Shown here: positions 52,353-61,228 of the stretch, piece after piece
Position numbering within the stretch: the first letter of the stretch is position 1
Layout: every line of letters starts with the position of its first letter
Assembly: GCF_000364165.2 (NCBI RefSeq)
Contig: NZ_CP097810.1
Span: 992,001-1,056,000 of the forward strand
Direction of reading: 5' to 3'
Source of the DNA: Clostridium sp. MD294
GTDB taxonomy: Bacteria; Bacillota; Clostridia; Lachnospirales; Anaerotignaceae
Length of the DNA stretch: 64,000 nucleotides
Program-made: the position numbers and the translations under genes
Notes under the pieces: generated by a model
The model's database searches: none
Seen by the model: the letters and a program-made list of their open reading frames with translations, nothing else
What the model was told of the DNA's origin: nothing

Positions 52353-53033
52353 ATGAAAGGATTGGCATATACATATTATAGAACGAAATATATATTAAAA
52401 ATGGAGAAAAAAAATATTGTGTGGTGTTGCATTTTTACACTGATATTTTTGCTGTGTTGTACTGTTTATGCTACAAAAGTATATTCAGAACATATACAAA
52501 GTGGTATAGCACAAAAAGTAATACGTTTCCATGTATTAGCAAATAGTGATGCAGAAAATGACCAAAATTTAAAATTAGCTGTAAGAGATGCAATATTACA
52601 ACAATTAGGAGAAGAATTAGAAAAATATCATGACAAAGAAGAAACAAAGAAATATTTAAAAAATAATATGGATAGAATAAAAAATATAGCATTACAGGAA
52701 ATTACTAGGCAAGGATATGACTATGATGTAAAGGTAAGTTTAGAAAATACTGTATTTCCATTAAAAAAATATGGAGAATTATCATTTCCTGCTGGAATGT
52801 ATGAGGCATTGCGTGTAGAAATAGGAGAAGCAAAAGGAAAAAATTGGTGGTGTGTGGTATATCCTCCTTTGTGTTATGTAGATGTTGCTTGTTCAGAAGT
52901 AACAGAAGAAAGTAAAATCCGCTTACAAGGAAGTTTAACAGAAGAAGAGTTTTGCATAGTAGATAATGCAGAACAAGAAATAAGTACTAATGTAAAATTT
53001 AAAATAGTAGAATGGTGGCAGGAAAGAAAGTAA
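52353..53033 (+). CDS. spoIIR: Stage II sporulation protein R
   Basis: A 226-residue exported signalling protein. From the forespore, SpoIIR triggers the SpoIIGA protease to activate sigma-E in the mother cell. One N-terminal membrane segment (IVWCCIFTLIFLLCCTVYA) precedes the family core KVIRFHVLANSDAENDQNLKLAVRDAIL and GELSFPAGMYEALRVEIGEAKGKNWWCVVYPPLCYVD. Start 52353 is chosen for GCAGGTGA; the longer frame from 52302 has no site. It lies within a germination gene cluster. Confidence 0.93.
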   Translation: MKGLAYTYYRTKYILKMEKKNIVWCCIFTLIFLLCCTVYATKVYSEHIQSGIAQKVIRFHVLANSDAENDQNLKLAVRDAILQQLGEELEKYHDKEETKKYLKNNMDRIKNIALQEITRQGYDYDVKVSLENTVFPLKKYGELSFPAGMYEALRVEIGEAKGKNWWCVVYPPLCYVDVACSEVTEESKIRLQGSLTEEEFCIVDNAEQEISTNVKFKIVEWWQERK

Positions 53034-53062
53034 CATTGAAAAAGTTGTTTTGGAGTGATACT

Positions 53063-53770
53063 ATGAAAAATAAAATGTGTAAAATTATTTTTTTACTATG
53101 TTGTGTATTTTTGACAGCATCAGCAGCATTATATTATAAAAATAAAAATGAAACAGTTACAACAATTTCTTATGTTTCTTGGGGTACAAGAGGACAGCTT
53201 GTAAGAGATGTGCAACAGGCACTGAAAAATAGAGGATATTATACAAGAAATGTAGATGGTATTTATGGTACAGGCACATATAACGCAATTGTATCATTCC
53301 AAAGAGATAATGGATTGACAGCAGATGGTATTGCAGGAGAGGCAACGTTGAGAGCATTAGGAATTTCTTCTGGAACAGGAAGCAGTGGCATAGGACAAAC
53401 AGGACAAAGCAATATTGACGAAGATTTATATTTGTTGGCTTCAGCAATACATGGAGAAGCAAGAGGAGAACCTTATGAAGGACAGGTAGCAGTAGGTGCA
53501 GTAATATTAAATAGAGTATCTAGTGAAGACTTTCCTAATTCTATTGCAGAGGTAGTATATCAAAGAGGAGCATTTGATGCTGTAAGAGATGGTCAAATTA
53601 CATTAACACCAAATGATACAGCATTTCGTGCAGCACAAGATGCTTTAAATGGTTGGGATCCTACAAATGGTGCATTATATTATTGGAACCCAGCCACAGC
53701 AACAAGTAGGTGGATATGGTCTGTACCTATTACAACATCAATAGGAAGACATGTATTTGGTGTAAAATAG
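53063..53770 (+). CDS. sleB: Spore cortex-lytic enzyme
   Basis: A 235-residue exported lytic transglycosylase that degrades spore cortex during germination. An N-terminal membrane or signal segment (IIFLLCCVFLTASAALYY) is followed by a peptidoglycan-binding domain (LVRDVQQALKNRGYYTRNVDG) and a SleB/CwlJ Hydrolase_2 domain (LASAIHGEARGEPYEGQVAVGAV, with the catalytic Glu in HGEARGE). Start 53063 follows TTGGAGTGA. The usual partner gene ypeB is not adjacent: a - strand DUF1294 gene follows. Confidence 0.93.
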   Translation: MKNKMCKIIFLLCCVFLTASAALYYKNKNETVTTISYVSWGTRGQLVRDVQQALKNRGYYTRNVDGIYGTGTYNAIVSFQRDNGLTADGIAGEATLRALGISSGTGSSGIGQTGQSNIDEDLYLLASAIHGEARGEPYEGQVAVGAVILNRVSSEDFPNSIAEVVYQRGAFDAVRDGQITLTPNDTAFRAAQDALNGWDPTNGALYYWNPATATSRWIWSVPITTSIGRHVFGVK

Positions 53771-53777
53771 TCGCCAT

Positions 53778-53811
53778 AAAAGCCATTGGGAAAATACTTC
53801 CAATGGCTTTT
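53778..53811. terminator. Terminator between sleB and the DUF1294 gene
   Basis: AAAAGCCATTGG, 10-base loop, CCAATGGCTTTT. Convergent genes on both sides; usable from either strand. Confidence 0.85.
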
Positions 53812-53819
53812 ATTTTGTA

Positions 53820-54152
53820 TCATATCCATGTCATGATATAGCTGCTTGTCGCTTCTGGAAGTAACAAAAATGTTTTTGACTTAGAAAAAAGTAATATCCA
53901 TAATATAATTTGAAAAAACAAAGCTAACACAAAAATTACATAAAAATACCACTTTTTTGTTTTATGATGAAATAACTTCATAGATAAAAAACCACCTATA
54001 CTGCCACCCAATAATGCTAGTATAAAAAGAGTAGCTTCAGGAATACGTCGCTTTTCTTTTACAGCACAATGTTTGTCAAAACCCATTGTAAAAAATAATG
54101 CTATATTTATAATGAGTGTATAGATTAATAATATTTTTATATACAAAGACAT
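53820..54152 (-). CDS. DUF1294 family small membrane protein
   Basis: A 110-residue protein with about three membrane helices. The family pattern TMGFDKHCAVKEKRRIPEATLFILALLGGSIGGFLSMKLFHHKTKKWYF is clear across residues 22-70. Function is unknown. It starts 2 bases past the mgsA stop, so they are cotranscribed. Confidence 0.9.
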   Translation of the reverse strand: MSLYIKILLIYTLIINIALFFTMGFDKHCAVKEKRRIPEATLFILALLGGSIGGFLSMKLFHHKTKKWYFYVIFVLALFFQIILWILLFSKSKTFLLLPEATSSYIMTWI

Positions 54153-54153
54153 A

Positions 54154-54549
54154 TCATTTCACCACGTTTCTCCAATCTAAATCACCCCTGTCTAAAGCAA
54201 GAAGCAATATTTCTGCTGTAGCTAAATTGCTTGCAAGAGGAATGTTGTGCATATCGCAAAGACGCAATATAGAATTAATATCAGGTTCATAATTTTTTTG
54301 TGTTACAGGGTCTCTTAAAAAAATTACTAAATCAATATCATTGCTGGCAACTTGTGCACCAAGCTGCTGTTCCCCACCTAAAGGGCCTGCTAGATATTTA
54401 TGAACAATAAGATTTGCAGTTTCTTCTACAAGACGACCTGTTGTACCAGTAGCATATAATTCATGTTTACAAAGTATATGACGGTACGCAATACAAAGAT
54501 TTTCCATCAATTTTTTTTTGTTGTCGTGTGCAATTAAAGCTATATTCAT
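54154..54549 (-). CDS. mgsA: Methylglyoxal synthase, altered active site
   Basis: A 131-residue enzyme that converts dihydroxyacetone phosphate to methylglyoxal. The fold and phosphate-site residues are there: [11 protein letters not shown] (Asp9), [18 protein letters not shown] (Asp80), EPD (Asp90), [11 protein letters not shown]. However [11 protein letters not shown] has Glu60 where the E. coli enzyme has catalytic Asp71, and NYEPD has Tyr87 where it has His98. Activity may be reduced or changed. It is last-but-one in the shape-gene block on the - strand. Confidence 0.9.
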   Translation of the reverse strand: MNIALIAHDNKKKLMENLCIAYRHILCKHELYATGTTGRLVEETANLIVHKYLAGPLGGEQQLGAQVASNDIDLVIFLRDPVTQKNYEPDINSILRLCDMHNIPLASNLATAEILLLALDRGDLDWRNVVK

Positions 54550-54859
54550 AATTCAAACTATTACGAAAAAATTATAATAAATGATAAACTTTTATAATAT
54601 TATTAAAAAGTTTATTTCTATTTTATTATAATGCTGCAAGTTTTGTCGTAATTTCTCCTTTCTTTATTTTTTATATCTTTTGTGATATATAACGCTGCAA
54701 CCTGCGTTTTCTTTTGTGAGAATTTTTAACTTGTCATTAGATAATTGGTGTTTCATTTATCTAAAGTATAGTTATTATCAAAACGAACAAAATGCTCGTA
54801 TTGTTTTCATCACATTTGCACATAGTTCAATCAATTTTAAAAGAGTATGGAAGTAAATT
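54550..54859. other. Spacer between rodA and mgsA
   Basis: No intact gene. It holds a stem ATAAACTTTT/AAAAGTTTAT at 54584-54615 and a decayed tnpB fragment (54640-54740). The rest is A/T-rich. Confidence 0.6.
54640..54740 (-). pseudogene. Fragment of a tnpB gene
   Basis: On the - strand one frame reads QVKNSHKRKRRLQRYISQKI, a stop, then KIKKG. The intact TnpB at 32656 reads RVKKLEKKKRRLQRSISIKY then ERNKEG at the matching place. At the DNA level GATATA..ACG.TGCAACCT.CGTTTT is shared with tnpB near 33136-33165. Only this short stretch survives; no ends or flanking repeats are visible. Confidence 0.7.
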
Positions 54860-56002
54860 TTAAACCCCCTCAAAAAGCGATTTGGAACGTTTCATACCGA
54901 TATTTAATACTAAACCAATTGCAGTCATATTTGTCCACATGGAACTACCGCCATAGCTAACAAATGGCAAAGACATACCTGTATTTGGCATAATGCCTGT
55001 TGCAACACCAACATTAATAAATGTTTGGAAAGCAATCATACCAGCAACGCCTACTACAATGAGCTGGCTAAACAAATCACGAATAGATACTGCTATTAAT
55101 ATACAACGAAATATGATAAAAAGCAACAACAACAATACAATAGCACAACCAATAAATCCAAATTCTTCTCCAATAACAGAAAAAATAAAATCATTATGAG
55201 GTTCAGGCAAATAACTTAATTGATTAAGAGTACCTTGATAAAGTCCTTTTCCATTAAGCTGACCAGAACCAATAGCATTTATTGCTTTTTCTGTTTGATA
55301 ATAAGAGTCCATATCACGGCTAGGGTCAACAAATGTTAATATTCTTGTAAATTGATGAGGTTTTAATATTTTGTCCATAATAAATGGTTTTTCAAGGCTA
55401 ACGTCCCATAATACAAAAGCAATTGCTGGTACTACAATGTAAAGCACAAGCCTTATAATTTTAAAATCAATGCCAGCTACAAACAATGTAATACATAATA
55501 TTGCAAGAAGTACGAGGCTAGCAGAAAGAGAAGGTTGTTCTTGTATCAAAGCAACAGGAATAACAACACTAATACAAACCAATAAAAGAGTAGGAAGTTG
55601 ATTAATTTGTTCCTGCTTTTTTGTTAAAAGTTTAGCCAAAAAAAATATCATAATTAATTTCGCAAATTCAGAGGGTTGTACATTAATAGGGCCTATGGCA
55701 ATCCAGCGAGTAGCACCATTTACATTTGAGCCTAAAAATAATACAGCAACTAATAACAATATATTTAATAAATAAAAAAGTATATAAAATTGAGATAAAG
55801 CTTCATAATCTACAAGAGAAGCAATTATCATAAGAGCAAGACCTATAACAAACCAAATCATCTGCTTATAAAAATTATCAGGGTCTGCACCTAAATTAAT
55901 ATGTGTAGCACTACCAATACATATAATACCAAATATAGATAGTATACAGATAGCACCAATTAGCCAAAAGTCTAAATTAGAAAGCTGCTTTTTTACATTC
56001 AT
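54860..56002 (-). CDS. rodA: Rod-shape peptidoglycan polymerase RodA
   Basis: A 380-residue SEDS-family membrane protein with about ten helices. WIAIGPINVQPSEFAKLIMIFFLAK, DFIFSVIGEEFGFIGC and GIMPNTGMSLPFVSYGGSS are the family marks. It polymerises glycan strands together with the class B PBP encoded upstream. Position in the mre-pbp2-min block identifies it as RodA rather than FtsW or SpoVE. GGAGG precedes the ATG. Confidence 0.92.
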   Translation of the reverse strand: MNVKKQLSNLDFWLIGAICILSIFGIICIGSATHINLGADPDNFYKQMIWFVIGLALMIIASLVDYEALSQFYILFYLLNILLLVAVLFLGSNVNGATRWIAIGPINVQPSEFAKLIMIFFLAKLLTKKQEQINQLPTLLLVCISVVIPVALIQEQPSLSASLVLLAILCITLFVAGIDFKIIRLVLYIVVPAIAFVLWDVSLEKPFIMDKILKPHQFTRILTFVDPSRDMDSYYQTEKAINAIGSGQLNGKGLYQGTLNQLSYLPEPHNDFIFSVIGEEFGFIGCAIVLLLLLFIIFRCILIAVSIRDLFSQLIVVGVAGMIAFQTFINVGVATGIMPNTGMSLPFVSYGGSSMWTNMTAIGLVLNIGMKRSKSLFEGV

Positions 56003-56139
56003 AAAAGAAAACCTCCTATATAAAAATGTATACGATAATGTTGTAAATTTGTTTTATAAATTGATTTATAATGAATAACATCAATAAAGTATCCACCACA
56101 TAAAAAGAACAATGTTTTGCAAAATCAGATAAAATAATG

Positions 56140-56164
56140 ACAGACCGAAAAAAATTCGGTCTGT
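56140..56164 (-). terminator. Hairpin between minE and rodA
   Basis: ACAGACCGAA, A5, TTCGGTCTGT: perfect 10-bp stem 30 bases after the minE stop. The - strand T-tract is weak, so read-through to rodA is possible. Confidence 0.7.
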
Positions 56165-56193
56165 AATAAGCAAAAAATAAAATATGTATTATT

Positions 56194-56481
56194 TTAATCT
56201 TGACTTACTTTACGCATACTTTTGATAGGAATATTGGCATAAAGCACAGGAACAGTACCTGTATTATCATCAGATTGTGTTTGTGTAATTTGAATATCTA
56301 ATTCTTCTTCATCAATTTCCATATAATTAGATATTACTTTTATAATATCTGTTTTTAACATTTCTAGTATTTGAGAAGAACAGTTTACACGGTCATGTAC
56401 TAATACTAATTTTAATCTATCTTTTGCTACATTTTTTGATGCAGTACTATCTTTCTTTTTAAAGAAATTAAGAAAATCCAT
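56194..56481 (-). CDS. minE: Cell division topological specificity factor MinE
   Basis: A 95-residue protein that stimulates MinD ATPase and places the MinCD inhibitor away from mid-cell. FLNFFKKKDSTASKNVAKDRLKLVLVHDR is the N-terminal MinD-interacting part; the C-terminal domain has LDIQITQTQSDDNTGTVPVLYANIPI. It starts 21 bases after minD. Confidence 0.93.
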   Translation of the reverse strand: MDFLNFFKKKDSTASKNVAKDRLKLVLVHDRVNCSSQILEMLKTDIIKVISNYMEIDEEELDIQITQTQSDDNTGTVPVLYANIPIKSMRKVSQD

Positions 56482-56502
56482 TAAAAAACACTTCCTTTAT
56501 CT

Positions 56503-57300
56503 TTAACTACGACGAAATTTTTTAAAAATTTTATTAAAAAGACCTGCATCTCTTTCAAAACGCATAATAGGGACATCTTCTCCTTGTATCCTTTTAACAA
56601 TATTGCGATAAGCTTGTCCGGCAAAAGACTCTTCATCTGTAACAGCAGGTTCTCCTTTGTTTGTTGCCACAACAATACTTTCATCATCTGGTACAACGCC
56701 TAATATTTCAATAGCAAGTATTTCTGTAACATCGTCTATGCTCATCATATCACCACGTTTTACCATATCTACACGAAGCCTGTTTAAAATTAGTGTAGGG
56801 TCATTTAAACCGCTTGCTTCCAAAAGGCCTATAATTCTGTCAGCATCTCTTACAGCAGATACTTCTGGTGTTGTAATTACGATTGCTCTGTCTGCACCAG
56901 CAATGGCATTTTTAAAACCTTGTTCAATACCAGCAGGGCAGTCTATAATAATATAATCAAATTCTTCTTCTTTTAAATTTTCACAAAGTTTTTGCATTTG
57001 TTCAGGTGAAACAGCATCTTTATCTCTAGTTTGTGCAGCAGGTAATAAAAATAAACTATTGTAACGTTTATCTTTAATCAATGCTTGCTTTAGTCTACAA
57101 TTACCTTCTACAACATCTACTAAATCGTAAACAATGCGATTTTCCAGTCCCATAACGACATCTAGATTTCTTAGTCCAATATCTGCATCTACAAGTGCAA
57201 CTTTTTTACCAGTGAGTGCAAGACCACAACCAATATTTGCACTGGTGGTTGTTTTACCAACACCGCCTTTTCCACTTGTTATAACGATAACTTCACTCAT
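56503..57300 (-). CDS. minD: Septum-site ATPase MinD
   Basis: A 265-residue ParA/MinD-type ATPase. The deviant Walker A motif is ITSGKGGVGKTTTSANIG, with VDADIGLRNLDVVMGLENR and YIIIDCPAGIEQGFKNAI. The C-terminal basic amphipathic tail (AGLFNKIFKKFRRS) is the membrane-targeting helix. It acts with MinC and MinE. GGGGGAACAAT precedes the ATG. A 390-base gap separates it from minC. Confidence 0.95.
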   Translation of the reverse strand: MSEVIVITSGKGGVGKTTTSANIGCGLALTGKKVALVDADIGLRNLDVVMGLENRIVYDLVDVVEGNCRLKQALIKDKRYNSLFLLPAAQTRDKDAVSPEQMQKLCENLKEEEFDYIIIDCPAGIEQGFKNAIAGADRAIVITTPEVSAVRDADRIIGLLEASGLNDPTLILNRLRVDMVKRGDMMSIDDVTEILAIEILGVVPDDESIVVATNKGEPAVTDEESFAGQAYRNIVKRIQGEDVPIMRFERDAGLFNKIFKKFRRS

Positions 57301-57690
57301 GTATTGTTCCCCCTAGTTCTGGAATTGACTTTTTCCGCTACTGCGGTTCATCATATTTTTAGCATTTCGACAATGTAAGCCGAAAATGAATAATTTTTCA
57401 AACTGTTTTCCATTTAATATAAAAATAGCTTGTATATTTATATATTAACAAAAGTATTACCATTTTGCACTCTTTTTTTTTAGCAAATTATGATTTACTG
57501 TATTAAAAAACGACAGAAGATACAAAAAACACATTATTTTTACTATGGAGAGGTCCCCAAGCCTCACAGAAAATCATTATTTTTTCCATACATTTTTGAT
57601 ATGCTGCAAGCCTGAAAAATACTGGAGAGAAATTGCTTTTTGAAGCAGCATATGACGACGCTTTTGATTTTGTTTGTGAGGCTGTGCTCT
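57301..57690. other. Spacer between minC and minD with a long inverted repeat
   Basis: No convincing gene. Segment 57556-57685 folds into a long nested stem-loop (see separate entry). The 200 bases nearer minD are A/T-rich and could hold a minD promoter. Confidence 0.6.
57556..57685 (-). repeat. Long nested inverted repeat
   Basis: Outer arms AGCCTCACAAACAAAATCA and TGATTTTCTGTGAGGCT (- strand), inner arms ATATGCTGC and GCAGCATAT, total span about 130 bases. It begins 6 bases beyond the minC stop. Candidates are a structured RNA, a miniature inverted-repeat element or an attenuator. Confidence 0.6.
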
Positions 57691-58335
57691 TCAAGCAAGA
57701 GGCATAACATATATTTGCCCCTCCTCTATATAGGCAAATTCTGGCGGTTTAGGCCCTTTTTTGTTTTCTTCTGGAAAGCGTGTAATAATGTCTGCAATAC
57801 GCAACTGTACAGGTATCATATATAATGCAGAAACAAAAGCGTCCGTCATACCGTTGCAACCAGCATGTGCAATTCCTTTTAGCTGTCCTAATATTATAAT
57901 ATTTCCGGAAGCTTTGACTTCTCCACCAGGATTTACATCTCCTATTACTACAACACTACCATCAAATGTAAGACATTGTCCAGAGCGTATAGAACCTTTG
58001 TGATATTTTGTAATATAATATTGCTGCATATCATCAGGTAAAGTAACACCTTCAGGTATTGTTTGGGTAGTATCTTCTTTTTTTCCATCTCTAATAAATG
58101 TGATGTTCATAGTAGTGTGTTCTGTAATAATATCTAAAAGAGCAGTTTCTTCTTCTTGAGAAAGTGTTCTTCCTTGAAAAGCAATAGAAGTTTTGACGCC
58201 TTCAAAAAATTTAGCAGACTCTATTACTTTTTTTTCAAAAAGTTCTTTTAGTTCTGAAAAAGAAATATCTTGCTGCAATAAAATATTGATACCATCTTTT
58301 GTACCTTTAAACATAACAAAATTTTCTTGTTTCAT
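57691..58335 (-). CDS. minC: Septum-site determining protein MinC
   Basis: A 214-residue FtsZ inhibitor. The N-terminal domain (FVMFKGTKDGINILLQQDISFSELKELFEKK) is followed by the beta-helix C-terminal domain with SGQCLTFDGSVVVIGDVNPGGEVKASGNIIILGQLKGIAHAGCNG, which binds MinD. GGGGGAAATC precedes the ATG. It follows pbp2 by 15 bases. Confidence 0.92.
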   Translation of the reverse strand: MKQENFVMFKGTKDGINILLQQDISFSELKELFEKKVIESAKFFEGVKTSIAFQGRTLSQEEETALLDIITEHTTMNITFIRDGKKEDTTQTIPEGVTLPDDMQQYYITKYHKGSIRSGQCLTFDGSVVVIGDVNPGGEVKASGNIIILGQLKGIAHAGCNGMTDAFVSALYMIPVQLRIADIITRFPEENKKGPKPPEFAYIEEGQIYVMPLA

Positions 58336-58350
58336 AATGATTTCCCCCCA

Positions 58351-61200
58351 TTATTGTGTGAGTATATTTTCCATATAATGATTTTCAGGCTGATAATTTA
58401 AACCCATATAATCCCTTATAATTTCTCTTGCAATAACTGCTGCTGGCGAGCCAGAAATTTCACCATAAGGCAGTAATACTGTAATAGCAATTTGTGGGTC
58501 ATCATAAGGTGCAAAGCAAACAAACCAACTGTGAGAGCTTCTGGATTTATCTTCTTCAGCTGTACCAGATTTTGCTGCAACTTGTATAGGAAAATCTCTA
58601 AATATTGCACGTAATGTTCCTCTTTGTCCAGATGTAACAAGAAGCATACCTTGATGTACAATATCTAAATTTTGCGGTTGTAATTCTAATATATTTTCTA
58701 CAACTTCTTCTACTTTTTGTGTAGTATTACCCTCAGCATTTACTAATTTAGATACTAAGTGCATTTTGTATCTTGTGCCACCGTTTGCTAATGTTGCAAT
58801 ATATTTTGTCATATGAATAGGAGCATAATTGTTTACAGATTGCCCAATATAAGTACGTATGGAGTCGGCATCTGTCCATTGTACTTGAGATTGTGAGGCG
58901 TTAGGATTGATAGTGCGTATAGAACGTTCTTTGTGTGCTGGTGTAGCCATCATAGGAGAACTTTCTCCTATTTCTATACCTGTTTTATCATTTAATCCAA
59001 ATGCTGCCATATATTCATTTAATGTAGAAATACCTTGTAATGTAGTGCCTTCTGAAGCATTTCCTAAACGATAGGCAAGTTCATAAAAGAAATAATTACA
59101 AGATACTTCCAAAGCATGAGCTACATTAATGGCACCATGTGTGCCACCACTGCTGCCATAAATCCAACATTTTGGATAAGGCTTTGCAGCTTTTGTAAAA
59201 TAACCTAAATCTCTTATGGTAGTGTTAGGTGCAATAACACCTGTTTCTAATCCTGCTAAAGCTGGTATCATTTTGAATGTAGAACCAGGAGCTTTTCTTT
59301 CTGACATAGGTCTGTTTACAAGTGGTGTTGTGCTTGCTCTATGAATTAAATCAATATAGTAGCTGTTATTAAAATTGTTAGAAAACTCATTTGTATCATA
59401 AGATGGATAAGTGACACTTGCTAAAAGTTCTCCAGAGTCTACACGAGAAATTACAACAGAACCAGTACAAGGGTCTAAATTGGTATCACCAGGTGTTAGT
59501 TCTCCAGAGTCTAATTTATCATTGATAACTTGCAAAGGAGAAATAATACCATTTTGAATATTAAATAAATATTGTTCGTCTGCTGTAAATTTTCCTTGTT
59601 CAATCAATACTAGTATCAGTTGTTTTTGAGAAATTTCTCCTCTGTCAATAGCTGAAGTTAATGTTTGTAGTGCAAAATCTCTCGGATTTGCCTTTCCTTG
59701 TTTTTTTTCTTCTTCTGTAAGTTCTCTCAATTCAAATGTAGGGTCTTGCTCTAGTATTTTTTGATATAAAATATATTGTTCTCCTTCCACAGAATTACAT
59801 ATCTTATCAATAGAAATAGTGTTATCAGCAAGCATACGACTAAATAATTCTTGCAATGTAGTACCACCACCATTAAGTTTTGTTTTTATAACATCTCTCA
59901 ATGTATTTTCTAGTATATCATAAGCGGATTTTTGAAGGCGAGCATCTAATGTTAAAAAAACATCTTGACCAGAAACTGGATTTTTAGACTCTATAGTATT
60001 CATACGACGCCCCATACTGTCTACTTCTACTATCATTTCTCCATCTTTACCATTCAGTTCTCTTTCATAAAGTGACTCAATACCAGATTGTCCTACAATA
60101 TCATTCATAGTATATATTTTGTTGCCTTCTTCGTCTACATCATCTTTATAAATTTTATAGTTAGCATCTGTCATTTTTCTGGTATACCCTACAATGTGAG
60201 CAAAATATTTTCCCATAGGATAATCTCTTAAAGAATTTGTTCCTATGATAATACAAGGAAATATGTCATTCATTTCTTCTACATTTGCAAGTGTTTTTGT
60301 AGAAACATCTAGTGCTATAGTAACAGGTTGATAACGATAAAAACGCTGTAAATACATAGCATAACGAATACCGATTGCTTTTCTTACAATATCTATAGGT
60401 AACTCTTTAGGAATACCAAAATAATCTTGTAAATAAGTAACAGTTTGTGTAGCATCATAAGACTGTTCTTCTGTTGTTGTCATTTGTACTGTATTTTTCC
60501 AAGAAAGTTCTTTTCCTTTGTTGTCATCAAATAAAAAGCTATAAGGTTGTTGTTGTGTAATGGGCAAATCGTCTACTAATGTTTCATTATTTTCTTCTAG
60601 TATTTTCAATAAAGAGAGTACCATAAGATTTCTGTCATTGACAGAAATATAAAATGAAATCATACTTCTTTTTTCTTCCTCAGAAAATTGAGAAGGAATA
60701 TTCAGTTTACTTTCAAAATAAGTAAGTATTTCTTCTGCAGAACTATCCATCATGCTTTTAGGAATACCAATATCTTCTTTCCAATCTTGTTCTTCTTTTA
60801 CCGTTTTAAATTGAAAAGAATAAGGTTTTGATTTTGAAATAGGTAATGTATCTGTTAAGGGCAGATTTTTTTGTTTCATATAATTTACAAAATCCATAAC
60901 TAATTTTGATTTATAGCTTGATAAATCTAATGTAATGCTATCATCAATTTGTATAGAATAAGCCACATGATTGACAGCTAAAGGACGACCATAACGGTCA
61001 TAAATTGCACCACGTGAAGCAGGTAAATTTACTTGTCTGAGTATACTTGTTGTTAATTTTTGTTCATATTCTTCTCCATGTATTATTTGTAATAAAAACA
61101 AGCGAGAAATTAATATTGTAAAAAGAACAATAATACTACAAAGTAACATAAAAATTCTGTTTTTTGAAAATTCTTGTATTCGTTCTTGAAATCTGTTCAT
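58351..61200 (-). CDS. mrdA: Penicillin-binding protein 2 (elongation transpeptidase)
   Basis: A 949-residue class B PBP, longer than the usual 600-700. One N-terminal membrane helix (IFMLLCSIIVLFTILISRLF), a dimerisation/pedestal domain, then transpeptidase motifs STFK (Ser640), SCN (in EVSCNYFFYEL) and KSGTAE. Two extra parts are visible: a tandem duplication at about 104-184 and 198-281 (DTLPISKSKPYSFQF and DDLPITQQQPYSFLF), and an insert of about 130 residues at 430-570 between the domains. It partners RodA and sits in the mre operon. Confidence 0.93.
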   Translation of the reverse strand: MNRFQERIQEFSKNRIFMLLCSIIVLFTILISRLFLLQIIHGEEYEQKLTTSILRQVNLPASRGAIYDRYGRPLAVNHVAYSIQIDDSITLDLSSYKSKLVMDFVNYMKQKNLPLTDTLPISKSKPYSFQFKTVKEEQDWKEDIGIPKSMMDSSAEEILTYFESKLNIPSQFSEEEKRSMISFYISVNDRNLMVLSLLKILEENNETLVDDLPITQQQPYSFLFDDNKGKELSWKNTVQMTTTEEQSYDATQTVTYLQDYFGIPKELPIDIVRKAIGIRYAMYLQRFYRYQPVTIALDVSTKTLANVEEMNDIFPCIIIGTNSLRDYPMGKYFAHIVGYTRKMTDANYKIYKDDVDEEGNKIYTMNDIVGQSGIESLYERELNGKDGEMIVEVDSMGRRMNTIESKNPVSGQDVFLTLDARLQKSAYDILENTLRDVIKTKLNGGGTTLQELFSRMLADNTISIDKICNSVEGEQYILYQKILEQDPTFELRELTEEEKKQGKANPRDFALQTLTSAIDRGEISQKQLILVLIEQGKFTADEQYLFNIQNGIISPLQVINDKLDSGELTPGDTNLDPCTGSVVISRVDSGELLASVTYPSYDTNEFSNNFNNSYYIDLIHRASTTPLVNRPMSERKAPGSTFKMIPALAGLETGVIAPNTTIRDLGYFTKAAKPYPKCWIYGSSGGTHGAINVAHALEVSCNYFFYELAYRLGNASEGTTLQGISTLNEYMAAFGLNDKTGIEIGESSPMMATPAHKERSIRTINPNASQSQVQWTDADSIRTYIGQSVNNYAPIHMTKYIATLANGGTRYKMHLVSKLVNAEGNTTQKVEEVVENILELQPQNLDIVHQGMLLVTSGQRGTLRAIFRDFPIQVAAKSGTAEEDKSRSSHSWFVCFAPYDDPQIAITVLLPYGEISGSPAAVIAREIIRDYMGLNYQPENHYMENILTQ

Positions 61201-61228
61201 AAACGTCCTCCAGTAAAAGGGGAAGCCT

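Noticed and set aside
57503..57694. 63-codon - strand frame between minC and minD
   Set aside because: It runs over the long inverted repeat and overlaps the end of minC, with no good start.
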